Numbered from the stretch's first letter, positions 34,886 through 44,246 are shown. The stretch is DNA of 64,000 bases from Chitinophagaceae bacterium UBA1953 (GCA_002336115.1 DDEN01000056.1:301577-365576), one strand, 5' to 3'. Numbers and translations are program-made. Notes: a model not told the origin generated them from the letters alone.

Positions 34886-34963
34886 TTTTAGATGTTAGAT
34901 TTAAGATTTTAGATTTTTGATGTGCAGCATTCTGAAATCTGCAATCGCCAATCTGCAATTAAA
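34886..34963. repeat. Two 7-bp tandem tracts inside the etfB-etfA operon
   Basis: Tract one, 34886-34920: TTTTAGA, TGTTAGA, TTTAAGA, TTTTAGA, TTTTTGA. Tract two, 34936-34963: AATCTGC, AATCGCC, AATCTGC, AATTAAA. The last unit contains the etfB stop codon. They occupy nearly all of the spacer between cotranscribed genes. Confidence 0.8.
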
Positions 34964-35702
34964 TTACCTTGGCTTCTTCGTGAAGTAAGCGAACCAGTTC
35001 ACCTGCATTTTCAGCATCAACCAGTTTTACACCGGCTTTTGCAGGAGGCAATTCAAATGAAACAACAGAAGTGAGTGCTTCAACTGCAGCAGGCTCCACT
35101 ACTTTCAATGGTTTTGTTCTTGCACCCATAATACCTTTCATATTTGGAATGCGCTGTTCAGCAACACCTTTCTGGCAACTGACAACAACAGGAAGGTTTA
35201 CTTCGCAGGTTTCTTCGCCGCCTTCTATTTCCCTGTTGATAATAGCTGTGTTCGCATTCAGATCAAATTTTGTAGCAAGAGATACATACGGCAGATCGAG
35301 CAGTTCAGCAATCATACCACCAACAGAAGAGCCGTTGTAGTCGATTGTTTCTTTCCCTGTAAAAATTAAATCGTAACCACCTTGTTTGGCCACTTCTGCA
35401 ATTTGTGCAGCAATGTAATAGCTGTCGGTGCTTTCTGCATTAACACGTACACCTTCATCGCCGCCCAATGCAAATGCTTTGCGGATGATGGGTTCTGCAT
35501 CTGCAGCTCCAACTGTTACCAGGTGAATAATGGTGGAAGGATCTTTTTCTTTCAGCTCAATGGCCCGAACCAGCGAGTACCATTCATCGTACGGATTAAT
35601 GATCCACTGCACTCCATCCTGGGCAAACTTTGTGTTGTTATCTGTGAAAGCTATTTTTGCCGTTGTATCCGGCGTTTTACTGATACAAACTAAAATTTTC
35701 AT
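34959..35702 (-). CDS. etfB: Electron transfer flavoprotein beta subunit
   Basis: Small subunit of ETF, binding AMP and contacting the dehydrogenase partners. Start is ATG 35702 (MKILVCISKTPDT), 247 residues; the frame reaches 35780 but the extra residues run across the promoter. Seen are the conserved NPYDEWYSLVRAIELKE, VTVGAADAEPIIRKAFALG, LIFTGKETIDYNGSSVGGM and LPVVVSCQKGVAEQRIPNMK. Divergent from the TPR gene; upstream member of the etfBA pair. Confidence 0.95.
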   Translation of the reverse strand: MKILVCISKTPDTTAKIAFTDNNTKFAQDGVQWIINPYDEWYSLVRAIELKEKDPSTIIHLVTVGAADAEPIIRKAFALGGDEGVRVNAESTDSYYIAAQIAEVAKQGGYDLIFTGKETIDYNGSSVGGMIAELLDLPYVSLATKFDLNANTAIINREIEGGEETCEVNLPVVVSCQKGVAEQRIPNMKGIMGARTKPLKVVEPAAVEALTSVVSFELPPAKAGVKLVDAENAGELVRLLHEEAKVI

Positions 35703-35747
35703 GCAAGCATTTTTAGGATATAAAAAATAGTTGTTTATGCAACTAAA

Positions 35748-35755
35748 CAAAGATA
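35748..35755 (-). promoter_or_regulatory. Putative -7 element of etfBA
   Basis: TATCTTTG on the minus strand fits TAnnTTTG, 45 nt upstream of the etfB ATG. GTTC lies 19 nt further upstream where the TTTG box is expected. Confidence 0.45.
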
Positions 35756-35799
35756 AAGTTTTGTATCCTAAAACGAACACCTGTTCTTAAAAAATTAAC

Positions 35800-36117
35800 A
35801 TGCAGATGGACCGTATTGAACAGTTACAGAAATTTCTTGAGCAGAATCCCAACGACAGTTTTCTGAAACATGCACTGGCATTGGAATACATTAAGCTGGG
35901 TGATGATGAAACAGCCCGTGGTTTATTTGAAGAACTGCTTGCAAATGATCCTGGTTATGTAGGATCTTATTATCATTTAGGCAAACTGTTTGAACGCAAT
36001 GGCAACGAACAGAAAGCCATTGAATGGTATGAAAAAGGAATGAACATAGCAAAAGAGAAAGGCGAACAGCATGCGTTTGGTGAATTACGTGGAGCTTGGG
36101 AGGAACTGACTTTTTGA
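35800..36117 (+). CDS. Small TPR protein
   Basis: A 105-residue cytoplasmic protein consisting almost entirely of two to three tetratricopeptide repeats, for example DSFLKHALALEYIKLGDDET and GSYYHLGKLFERNGNEQKAI. It has no signal peptide. The start could be ATG 35800 or 35806. Its stop is 8 bp before tilS, so the two are probably cotranscribed, but no functional link to tRNA modification is known to me. Likely a protein-protein adaptor. Confidence 0.85.
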   Translation: MQMDRIEQLQKFLEQNPNDSFLKHALALEYIKLGDDETARGLFEELLANDPGYVGSYYHLGKLFERNGNEQKAIEWYEKGMNIAKEKGEQHAFGELRGAWEELTF

Positions 36118-36125
36118 TTGGATGA

Positions 36126-37469
36126 ATGAACATTGAAATGAAGGAACGATTTAAACAATATATCGGTGACAATAATTTGTTTACAACAAAAGATCATCTG
36201 TTGCTTGCAGTAAGTGGCGGAGTTGACAGTGTTGTGCTGGTTGATCTGTGCCATAAAGCAGGTTATACATTTTCTGTTGCTCACTGTAATTTTCAATTAA
36301 GAGGCGAGGAGAGTAACAGGGATGAAGCATTTGTAAAAGAACTGGCAAAGAAATACAAAGCAGATTTTTTAGTAAAAACTTTTGATACGGTTGCTTTATC
36401 CAAGCAACATAAAACATCTATTGAAGAAACTGCCCGTAATCTTCGGTATGCCTGGTTTGAGGAATTACTATCGACTGAGGATTCACGATTCACGACTGTC
36501 CTTACTGCTCATCATGCCGACGATAACATCGAAACCATGTTGATGAATTTTTTCCGTGGCACAGGAGTCAAAGGATTGCGGGGAATGCTTCCTATGAATG
36601 GAAACATTGTTCGTCCGTTGTTGTTTGCCCAACGCAGGGAAATTGAAGCGTATGCTACAGAAAATAACCTGGCGTATGTAACCGATTCAACCAATACATC
36701 AACTGAATACACAAGAAATTTTTTCAGGCATAATATTATTCCGTTGGTAAAAGAAATTTACCCGGAAGCAGAACAAAACCTGTTGGCAAATCAGCAACGT
36801 TTTGCTGAAACAGAGTTGCTTTACCAGCAATCCATTCAGCAGCATAAAAAGAAACTGCTTGAGTTTAAAGGGAATGAAATTCATATTCCTGTACTGAAAC
36901 TGAAAAAGGCTGAACCACTGAAAACAATTCTGTTTGAAATTATAAGTGATTACGGTTTTACTGCTGCTCAACTAAATGATGTGGTTGATTTACTGGATGC
37001 AGCCAACAGCAAATATGTGCAATCAACAACACACCGGATTATTAAAAACAGGTCGTGGCTGATTATTGCTCCATTGCAGAATGAAGAAAGTGCCTTTGTA
37101 CTGATTGAAGAAAATGATCAGCATGTTTCAACTTCTGCTTTTCAATTGCAGCTTACAGTTTCTGAAAAAAAAGATACTGTTATAAATGCAGATCATTCAG
37201 TTGCATTAATTGAGGCATCTACACTTACCTTTCCTTTACTGCTTCGTAAATGGAAATCCGGCGATTATTTTTACCCCCTTGGTATGAAAAAGAAAAAGAA
37301 GCTTGCACGTTTTTTTATTGATCAGAAATTATCCCGGACAGAAAAAGAAAATGTATGGGTGATTGAAAGCAATAAAAAAATTGTTTGGGTTGTCGGTCAT
37401 CGTATTGATGACAGGTTTAAAATTTCTGCTTCAACAAAATCTTTATTAAAAATTTCTTTACTGAAATAA
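36126..37469 (+). CDS. tilS: tRNA(Ile)-lysidine synthase
   Basis: Attaches lysine to C34 of the CAT-anticodon tRNA-Ile so that it reads AUA. The PP-loop motif LLAVSGGVDS sits at about residues 26-35, followed by FSVAHCNFQLRGEESNRDE, TAHHADDNIETMLMNFFRGTG and the Arg-rich RPLLFAQRREIEAYA. The C-terminal substrate-binding domain spans roughly 350-447 (RKWKSGDYFYPLGMKKKKK). The length of 447 is normal. It converges with the rhomboid gene with a four-base gap and no terminator between them. Confidence 0.95.
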   Translation: MNIEMKERFKQYIGDNNLFTTKDHLLLAVSGGVDSVVLVDLCHKAGYTFSVAHCNFQLRGEESNRDEAFVKELAKKYKADFLVKTFDTVALSKQHKTSIEETARNLRYAWFEELLSTEDSRFTTVLTAHHADDNIETMLMNFFRGTGVKGLRGMLPMNGNIVRPLLFAQRREIEAYATENNLAYVTDSTNTSTEYTRNFFRHNIIPLVKEIYPEAEQNLLANQQRFAETELLYQQSIQQHKKKLLEFKGNEIHIPVLKLKKAEPLKTILFEIISDYGFTAAQLNDVVDLLDAANSKYVQSTTHRIIKNRSWLIIAPLQNEESAFVLIEENDQHVSTSAFQLQLTVSEKKDTVINADHSVALIEASTLTFPLLLRKWKSGDYFYPLGMKKKKKLARFFIDQKLSRTEKENVWVIESNKKIVWVVGHRIDDRFKISASTKSLLKISLLK

Positions 37470-37473
37470 TGCC

Positions 37474-38139
37474 TTAGCGTCCAAACTGAATTAGATCTCT
37501 GGGGCTAATGTTGGTTACCTGGTCAATAAAATGTTTTAAAACAGGATAGTCAGAAAAAAGTGCGCTGGCAATTATCAGGAACCCCATTCCAAACAATGCT
37601 CCGAAAATATGAGCAGAGTGATTGATGTTTCCTTCACCTTTTTTATCTAACCACGATGAGATGATGAGATAAATAAACCCAAAAATAAAGCCGGCAACAT
37701 ATACAGGAATAAACATCAATCCAATACCCATAAGTGGGTCTAATATAATACTTGCAAAAATTACAGCAGAAACAGCACCTGACGCACCAAGGCTTTTATA
37801 GTGATAGTTGTCTTTATTTTTTGAATAGGTGGGCAATAAGCAGAATGCCAATGCAAATACATACATAATGAGGTAAAAGAGTTTTCCTTTCTCGCCGAAA
37901 ATATACAAAAAAGCGCTTTCTACTTTTTCTCCAAACAGGTACAGGGCAAACATGTTAAATAGCAGGTGTGTTAAATCGGCATGCAGCAAACCATTTGTAA
38001 AAAATCTATACCACTGTTTCTGATTTGTAATGGCGGGTGGATAGAAAATCAGTGAATCCATCAGCTTTTCATTGGTAAATGCGGTAAACGAGACCAAACT
38101 GGTAATAATAATAATCGAAAGTGTAATTGTAAATTCCAT
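37474..38139 (-). CDS. Rhomboid family intramembrane serine protease
   Basis: A 221-residue inner-membrane protein with six hydrophobic helices. The catalytic Ser lies in LGASGAVSAV (GxSG motif, near residue 121). The catalytic His lies in NINHSAHIFGALFG near residue 178. The first loop has WYRFFTNGLLHADLTHLLFNM, with the conserved H-x(3)-HLLFNM pattern. Substrates are unknown. It follows rlmH by 30 bp and is probably cotranscribed with it. Confidence 0.92.
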   Translation of the reverse strand: MEFTITLSIIIITSLVSFTAFTNEKLMDSLIFYPPAITNQKQWYRFFTNGLLHADLTHLLFNMFALYLFGEKVESAFLYIFGEKGKLFYLIMYVFALAFCLLPTYSKNKDNYHYKSLGASGAVSAVIFASIILDPLMGIGLMFIPVYVAGFIFGFIYLIISSWLDKKGEGNINHSAHIFGALFGMGFLIIASALFSDYPVLKHFIDQVTNISPRDLIQFGR

Positions 38140-38169
38140 GAGTTAAAATATGTTTGCTTTAATTTTTTT

Positions 38170-38643
38170 TCAACTGTGATGATATTTTTCTTTCCTGTTA
38201 ATGCTGCAGGCCCTGTACACCTGCTCGGCCAGGATTAACCGTACCATCTGATGCGGAAATACTAACTGCGATAAACTCCATTTATAATTCGCTCTTTTCA
38301 TTACAGCTTCATCAATTCCGTAGGCACCACCAATCAGGAAAACAAGATTCTTAATGCTTTCATTGCTACGTTTCATTATAAACTCAGCAAGTCCTTCACT
38401 GCTGAGTTGTTTTCCTCTTTCATCAAGTGCAACGAGGTAGTCATCTTTCTGAAGCCAGTCAAGGATTACTTCTCCTTCTTTCTTTTTTAAATCGGCTTCG
38501 CTTAACATACCTGCATTTTTGGGTACAGGAATAATAGTCCATTGAACAGGATAGTAATTAGAGATGCGTTTGGTGAATTCTTCCACACCATTTTTTACAT
38601 AAGCTTCATGATTTTTTCCAATACTCCAGAAATGAATTTTCAT
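38170..38643 (-). CDS. rlmH: 23S rRNA (pseudouridine1915-N3)-methyltransferase
   Basis: SPOUT methyltransferase modifying helix 69 of 23S rRNA. The 157-residue protein shows the family blocks LDERGKQLSSEGLAEFI, LVFLIGGAYGID (SAM knot) and LSQLVFPHQMVRLILAEQVY near the C-terminus. Full length. A terminator-bearing spacer separates it from the FecR-like gene upstream. Confidence 0.96.
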   Translation of the reverse strand: MKIHFWSIGKNHEAYVKNGVEEFTKRISNYYPVQWTIIPVPKNAGMLSEADLKKKEGEVILDWLQKDDYLVALDERGKQLSSEGLAEFIMKRSNESIKNLVFLIGGAYGIDEAVMKRANYKWSLSQLVFPHQMVRLILAEQVYRACSINRKEKYHHS

Positions 38644-38714
38644 ATTTCAGTAAACACAGTTGCTGCAACTGTTGCAATTGTAAATTTCGGTATAATGAAC
38701 AGTTCTGCAAAAAA

Positions 38715-38743
38715 GAAACCGGCTGTCTAAAACAGCCGGTTTC
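38715..38743 (-). terminator. Terminator of the CHASE2/FecR-TPR operon
   Basis: A 12-bp stem, GAAACCGGCTGT (38715-38726) with ACAGCCGGTTTC (38732-38743). On the minus strand it is followed by a run of T. Confidence 0.85.
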
Positions 38744-38763
38744 AGGTAAAAATGGTTGGTTGG

Positions 38764-39669
38764 TTACTGACCGATGTTATAATCTTTTTTAAATGCATCA
38801 AGTGTTTTCTGAAATAGTTCAACATCAGGTGCAAGCTGTACCGCTTTTTGGTAATACTGGTACGCTTCTGCATAAAACCGTGCCGACTCAAGCAGAAAAC
38901 CTAACCGGAAGTTTTTTTCGGCTTCTGTTTCTGCACCTTCATGCGCTTTGCTTAACTGGTGCAGCAGTTTTTCGTACGATTCATGATCCCAGATATAAAT
39001 TACCTTTCTTCCTTCACTTTTTTCGTTTTCAATTTTCACTTCCCAGAAATATGGTTTATTGGGCTGGAGTTTTGAAGCAAAGCTTGCAACAGGAACGGTG
39101 GTTTTGGATATTTTTTGTTGATAAACCGGTGTGCCTCCTTCGGCCTGTTCATAAATTTCAAAAGTAAATTCCTGCACATCGGCATAACATCTCCATGAAA
39201 CGGGAAAACTGCCATGATTGTAATTGATTGTATCAAATCTTGAATCAATCCAGATACTGATATTGGAACGGCTGACAGAACCCACATTATTCATGTAGCT
39301 TTTCCTGTTTTTTTCAGGGCTGCCTTTATGTGTTGTTAACTGGTTCCATACATATTTTATATAACTCGTAGTGATGGAACTTTTGTTACTTGTACACGAA
39401 TCTTTAAACTGGCTCATACTGTAACTGCCTGCTTTTACAATGGAAAACTGGCAGCTTTCATTGCAGATAATACTCACAAGCGAGTTAGTGCCAACAGTCA
39501 ATTTTGATTGTTCTGTAAGCTGTTTGCCAATCTGTGCTTTTGATGTTTTGTTGTTTTCAACAACGTTAACGGTACCCTTAACCGAATAGATAAGGAATGA
39601 GTTTGCCTTTTGCGCCTGAGTTGAAATGCTCAGGAAAGCTGTAATGAGCAGAAGGTTGATTTGTTTCAT
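38764..39669 (-). CDS. Exported FecR-like/TPR protein of unknown function
   Basis: A 301-residue protein with signal peptide MKQINLLLITAFLSISTQAQ. Residues 22-95 resemble a FecR-type domain (VKGTVNVVENNKTSKAQIGK, LTVGTNSLVSIIC). The middle, about 135-225, is a beta-sandwich-like segment (FEIYEQAEGGTPVYQQKI, NKPYFWEVKIENE). The end, about 245-295, is TPR-like (FRLGFLLESARFYAEAYQYY). It lies 6 bp behind the CHASE2 gene, so the two are one operon, and the caspase-TPR gene is divergent. I infer a periplasmic scaffold or sensor partner. The domain calls for the first and middle parts are tentative. Confidence 0.72.
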   Translation of the reverse strand: MKQINLLLITAFLSISTQAQKANSFLIYSVKGTVNVVENNKTSKAQIGKQLTEQSKLTVGTNSLVSIICNESCQFSIVKAGSYSMSQFKDSCTSNKSSITTSYIKYVWNQLTTHKGSPEKNRKSYMNNVGSVSRSNISIWIDSRFDTINYNHGSFPVSWRCYADVQEFTFEIYEQAEGGTPVYQQKISKTTVPVASFASKLQPNKPYFWEVKIENEKSEGRKVIYIWDHESYEKLLHQLSKAHEGAETEAEKNFRLGFLLESARFYAEAYQYYQKAVQLAPDVELFQKTLDAFKKDYNIGQ

Positions 39670-39675
39670 TTTTTT

Positions 39676-40938
39676 TTAGTGCGATTTTGAGTGAAAATTG
39701 GTTTTGAAACCATATTTGTTATGTAGCCATACAGCAAGTGCCTCGTAGAAATAGATGATATCAATAGCCAGTATAATAACAATGAGAGTGATTTTTGTAT
39801 CAATTTTAATACTGAACCAGTCAAAGAAAATAATGCCAATATAAACCGAAAGTATGGCAAAGAAAATCTGGGCAATCTTAGCTACTAAGTGAAACCAGAT
39901 GTGATTTTCGATATAATACCTCATGAATAAAGCCACATGAAGCCAGCAGATGAGAATGGTTAAAAACCAAAAAAGCCATGCGGGCATGTTTTTAATATAT
40001 GTTCCGTCGAAAATCATTGAAAGAATATTTGCATGAATAACAATGCCGTTCATATCAGGAATTGATTTCCCCGCAAAGTGTTTGTTTAGCGGTGTAAAAT
40101 GTTTGTCTTCCACATTAAACGGATCAGGATTGATATACCCTATCAGAACAATTTTATTGGCAAAAAGCTCAGATGCAGTTCTGTCTTCCAGAACATCATT
40201 GCCGTCAATAATTAAATATTGTTCCGGTTTGCGGCTGTAATTAATTACTTCGTATTCTTTTTTTCTGTGCCTGAGGTGCTCAACAGCTTTTGTATCGGCA
40301 AAAGCTGCTAATGCAACCGGAAAACTTTGGTAAGTGTTGCCATCAATTTTTTCGGCAGGTGAAAAATAACGGATCGTTCCACCTTCTTCTCCAATAAAAT
40401 TTACAAAGCCTTTGTTTTTTGTAAATGAGCCAAAATAACCTGTCTGTTCAGGAGTTGTTTTATTTTTCCAGTCAAGTGAGGAGGCGAGAACAAGATTTGC
40501 TGTATTGCTTATTACATGCCGCAGAACAGAATCTTTCTCCGGTTCTTTTGGCCCGTCAAACTGCACATCAAGCCCCATTGCTTTTGGTTTTGCTGCACTT
40601 ATTTTTTCAATAAGAAAAGCAAGCCCAAGCCTGTCGGCATTGCCAATATTTACAATTACAATTCTGTTATCAATTGGGGTTCCGGCATTTTTATTCAGAA
40701 CGGCATACGATATATCATTAAAATCAAGATCCTTTAAAGCTGTTTTAAACGGGTTGAGAATACTTGTGTTAAGCGGCATAAATCCCAGGAGCCCTATAAA
40801 CAGAAAAACCGAAATTGTTGACAGAATTGTATCCCGTTTAAAAAGATAACGGAGATAAAAATGATAGAAGCTTTGATATGCTTTTACAATAAAACTTTTA
40901 CGTTTTGATTTTACCTGCGGCCTTTTGGGTGGTTGCAT
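39676..40938 (-). CDS. Stand-alone CHASE2 domain membrane protein
   Basis: CHASE2 is an extracytoplasmic sensory domain normally attached to kinases, cyclases or other output domains. Here a basic N-terminus and one helix (about 37-55) precede a periplasmic region of about 270 residues with CHASE2 features: NRIVIVNIGNADRL, KPKAMGLDVQFDGPKE, ASELFANKIVLIGYINPD and DMNGIVIHANILSMI. Three further helices lie at about 325-405, and the protein stops after a short basic tail. No output domain is encoded, so signalling would have to go through a partner. The adjacent FecR/TPR and caspase-TPR proteins are candidates. First gene of a two-gene operon. Confidence 0.85.
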   Translation of the reverse strand: MQPPKRPQVKSKRKSFIVKAYQSFYHFYLRYLFKRDTILSTISVFLFIGLLGFMPLNTSILNPFKTALKDLDFNDISYAVLNKNAGTPIDNRIVIVNIGNADRLGLAFLIEKISAAKPKAMGLDVQFDGPKEPEKDSVLRHVISNTANLVLASSLDWKNKTTPEQTGYFGSFTKNKGFVNFIGEEGGTIRYFSPAEKIDGNTYQSFPVALAAFADTKAVEHLRHRKKEYEVINYSRKPEQYLIIDGNDVLEDRTASELFANKIVLIGYINPDPFNVEDKHFTPLNKHFAGKSIPDMNGIVIHANILSMIFDGTYIKNMPAWLFWFLTILICWLHVALFMRYYIENHIWFHLVAKIAQIFFAILSVYIGIIFFDWFSIKIDTKITLIVIILAIDIIYFYEALAVWLHNKYGFKTNFHSKSH

Positions 40939-40993
40939 TTGATGATTGGTTACTTGTCTGCTAATGTCTGAATGACTAATTTAGTTGAAATAT

Positions 40994-43900
40994 ATGAGAA
41001 AATTCCTTTTCATCGGCATCCTTTTCATTACATTTCTTATATGTAATACAGAAATAATATTTGCGCAGCAATCAAAAACCGATTCAATTCCTTCTTCGGC
41101 TATTGGGCAGAGTTATGCTATGGTCATTGGCATTTCCACGTATAAGCATATTCGTCCGTTATCCTTTGCCGATAGTGATGCAGGATTGTTTAAGGAATAT
41201 CTCCAGTCGGCCGGGGCAGGTAGTATAACAGATGACCATATGTTATTCCTTGTAAATGAAAATGCTACGGCTGCAAATTTCTGGGTTAAAGGAATGGCAT
41301 GGCTTCGGCAGAAAAATCTGAAACCCGGCGACAGGCTGTTTATTTATCTCGCAGGTCATGGTGATGCCATTAACCAGGATGAATATTTTTTTCTTACATA
41401 CGATTGTAATCCTGCAGGCGATAAAAACAACTATATCGTTACGGGAAGTATTCAGTTGTATAATTTAAAAAGCCGCATAGCTGAATTAAGCAGGAAGAAT
41501 ATTGACATCTATCTTATTATGGATGCGTGCCGTACAAATGAGCTTCCGGGGGGAGAAGACGGACAGCAGATTTTTAATTCGGCTGTTTCAGAACGAAAGG
41601 CAGGGGAAGTGATTATGCTTGCAACCGGGGCAGGGCAGGAATCGATGGAAGATGCTTCTATCGGTAACGGGCATGGGTTATTTACTTATTATCTTGTTGA
41701 CGGGTTAAGCGGACTTGCAGATGGGTATGAAGGAAAGGACGGATTGATTACGTTAGTGGAACTTCGTTCTTACGTTCTTTCAAAAGTTCCTGTGCTTGCT
41801 GTTCAGAAATACAAAAAAAAGCAGGAGCCTTTTATTTGCTGCGATGATAACGGAAGAAAAATTGTAGCCCGTGTTGACAGTGGTTTTCTCAAAAAATGGG
41901 AAATGAATAAAAACATTTCAGGGATGAATGATGGAGGAGTAAATGATGTTGTAAGAAACGTACGGGGCAGAGGAGCATTGCTGGTTGACAGTAATGTTGC
42001 GTTGATCTATAACCGGTTTAATCAGTCAATCAGAAAACTGAAACTGACAGGTGACAGTTCTGCCGATTTTTTTTATAACCAGTTATACAGGCTTTATCCT
42101 GATAATGTATTGACGATTGATGCCAGGCAAACACTTGCTGCTGAGTTTGTGAATTTTGCTCAACGTAAAATTAACCTGTACTTAAGCGGAAAAGATGCAT
42201 CCGGGATTCAGCAAATTCGTACGCAGTTAGATGAATCGCAGCGGAGCGAAGAAATACAGGCCGGTATTGAACGCCTGCAATACATTGCAGGACTTGATTT
42301 TGGAAATGTGGCAGATATGCTTAAAAAGGCAATAGAACTGGTTGACCCGGCTGATGAAGAACTGATAAAAAGCCTGAAAGCAAAAATGTATTTCTTTCAT
42401 GCCAAAAGTTATTTTGATGAGAAGAACCGTGTTACCAATATGCAGGATGCAAGAGAACTTATTTATCAATCTTATTCACTCGACAGTAATGCAGCCTATA
42501 TACTTCATACAATTGCTTCACTTCAGCTTCAGCTAAAAAAGTACGACAGTGCAGTTTATTTCAGTCAAAGAGCAATCATCAAAGCGCCCAAGTGGAAATA
42601 TCCTTATACAACTGCTGCATTTGCATATGCGCAGATGAAAAATTTTGATAAGGCGAGACAGTATTACGAAAAAGCAATTGAGCTTGATACAAAGAGTGCA
42701 GATGCGTATGTTGATTTAGGATATTTTGAATTTCAGCAAAAGCGGATTGAAAAGGCGCAGGGTTATTATCAAAAAGCCCTGCTGTTGGATCCATCAAATG
42801 TATCGGCTCTCAATAATATGGGCTGGCTTATGAAGGAAAAGGGAAAGAGTAATGAAGCGATTCAGTATTTTAAAAAATGTGTGCAAACCGATTCGTCATT
42901 TGTACATGCCTATAACGGAATAGCAAGAGCTTATGGCACTTTGAAGCAATACGATTCTGCGAGAATCTATTATCTGAAAAGCGTAAATTATTATGCCGAT
43001 CAGGCTTATGTTTATAACCTGCTTGGTAATTTCTTTAAAGAAATTAACCTGGGCGATTCTGCTTTGTTTTACTATCACCGTTCCATTCTTTTTGATTCTT
43101 CTTATACACAGCCTTATGCCGATCTTGCCAAGTTGTTTGAACAAAATAAACGTCTTGATTCAGCCGCTTTTTATTACAGGAAAATTATCAGCCTCAATCC
43201 TTCTTCAAAAAACTCATACCTGAGCCTTGCTGCTTTTTATCAGTCAACAAGATCGGTCGATTCTGCAAATATGTATTTTACAAAAGCAATTAATCTTGAT
43301 CCTGCCGATGCTGAAACTTACAACTCAATAGGTGTTTATTATTTCAGAAAAAATATAGCAGATTCTGCACATAAATATTTTCTTTCAGCAGTTCGCCTCG
43401 ATCCGCTCAAAGTTCTTTATGTAACCAATCTTGCTTCGGTGTATATGCGTACCCGTTTGTATGATTCAGCTTTTTACTATTTGCACAGGGCAGTTGAGTT
43501 AAGCCCCGGCGATGCACAGATTTATAACAGTATTGCTTCATTATACAAACGGCAAAACAGGCTTGATTCGGCATTGGTTTTTTACAGGCAGGCATACCTG
43601 CTGAATAATGAAAATATTTCAGTTCTGGTTGATATGGCCGATGTTTACCGTGATGTGGCAGAGCCTGATTCTGCAATCGCAAAACTTCAGGAAGCAATTG
43701 GCTTAAAACCCGATGTGCCGGATTTTTATAACAGCATTGGCGTGATTTATCTGAAAATAAATAAATACGATTCAGCCCGGGTATATCTGCAAAAGGCAAT
43801 TGATCTGAATCCTGATTTTGTGCGGGCTTATAATAACCTTGGTAACCTGTTTTATCTGCAGGGCAGTTATACAGAAGCTTTAAACAATTATAATCGAGTG

Positions 43901-44224
43901 CTGAAGATTGATTCTCTTTATGAAAATTCGCTTTTATTTTCAGGATTAAGTTGTATGAACTTAAAGAAACATGCAGATGCAATTACATTTCTTGAAAAAC
44001 TAATCAGTATAAATAAGAAAAGCCCATCAGGATATTATTATCTCGCTGTTTGTTATGCAGCACAGGCAAATACTGATAAAGCAATTTTTTATCTCGATCA
44101 TGCGCTGCATTTAAACTATGCTGAAGCCGATGTGATATGGAATGAAAAAGAATTTGCTTCAATCAGGAATTTATCTGCATTTAAATCAATAATGAAAAAA
44201 TATTTTCCTGATTATAAATTTTAA
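40994..44224 (+). CDS. Exported caspase-family (C14) protease-TPR protein
   Basis: A 1,076-residue protein starting at ATG 40994 (MRKFLFIGILFITFLIC), with a signal peptide ending near FAQ; an in-frame TTG at 40985 is less likely. Residues 40-290 form a caspase-like domain. The His is in LFIYLAGHGDAI and the Cys in IYLIMDACRTNE, both with the expected context. An acidic loop (DGYEGKDGLITLVEL) resembles the calcium-loop motif often seen at this site. From about 480 to the end come some 17 tetratricopeptide repeats. It is divergent from the CHASE2 operon with a 55-bp shared spacer. Activity and target are unknown; both catalytic residues are intact. Confidence 0.88.
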   Translation: MRKFLFIGILFITFLICNTEIIFAQQSKTDSIPSSAIGQSYAMVIGISTYKHIRPLSFADSDAGLFKEYLQSAGAGSITDDHMLFLVNENATAANFWVKGMAWLRQKNLKPGDRLFIYLAGHGDAINQDEYFFLTYDCNPAGDKNNYIVTGSIQLYNLKSRIAELSRKNIDIYLIMDACRTNELPGGEDGQQIFNSAVSERKAGEVIMLATGAGQESMEDASIGNGHGLFTYYLVDGLSGLADGYEGKDGLITLVELRSYVLSKVPVLAVQKYKKKQEPFICCDDNGRKIVARVDSGFLKKWEMNKNISGMNDGGVNDVVRNVRGRGALLVDSNVALIYNRFNQSIRKLKLTGDSSADFFYNQLYRLYPDNVLTIDARQTLAAEFVNFAQRKINLYLSGKDASGIQQIRTQLDESQRSEEIQAGIERLQYIAGLDFGNVADMLKKAIELVDPADEELIKSLKAKMYFFHAKSYFDEKNRVTNMQDARELIYQSYSLDSNAAYILHTIASLQLQLKKYDSAVYFSQRAIIKAPKWKYPYTTAAFAYAQMKNFDKARQYYEKAIELDTKSADAYVDLGYFEFQQKRIEKAQGYYQKALLLDPSNVSALNNMGWLMKEKGKSNEAIQYFKKCVQTDSSFVHAYNGIARAYGTLKQYDSARIYYLKSVNYYADQAYVYNLLGNFFKEINLGDSALFYYHRSILFDSSYTQPYADLAKLFEQNKRLDSAAFYYRKIISLNPSSKNSYLSLAAFYQSTRSVDSANMYFTKAINLDPADAETYNSIGVYYFRKNIADSAHKYFLSAVRLDPLKVLYVTNLASVYMRTRLYDSAFYYLHRAVELSPGDAQIYNSIASLYKRQNRLDSALVFYRQAYLLNNENISVLVDMADVYRDVAEPDSAIAKLQEAIGLKPDVPDFYNSIGVIYLKINKYDSARVYLQKAIDLNPDFVRAYNNLGNLFYLQGSYTEALNNYNRVLKIDSLYENSLLFSGLSCMNLKKHADAITFLEKLISINKKSPSGYYYLAVCYAAQANTDKAIFYLDHALHLNYAEADVIWNEKEFASIRNLSAFKSIMKKYFPDYKF

Positions 44225-44246
44225 TTTTTTTCATTCTTAATTTATT

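Noticed and set aside
40985..40993. TTG start adding three residues to the caspase-TPR protein
   Set aside because: ATG 40994 gives a cleaner signal peptide; non-ATG starts are only preferred where no ATG is available.
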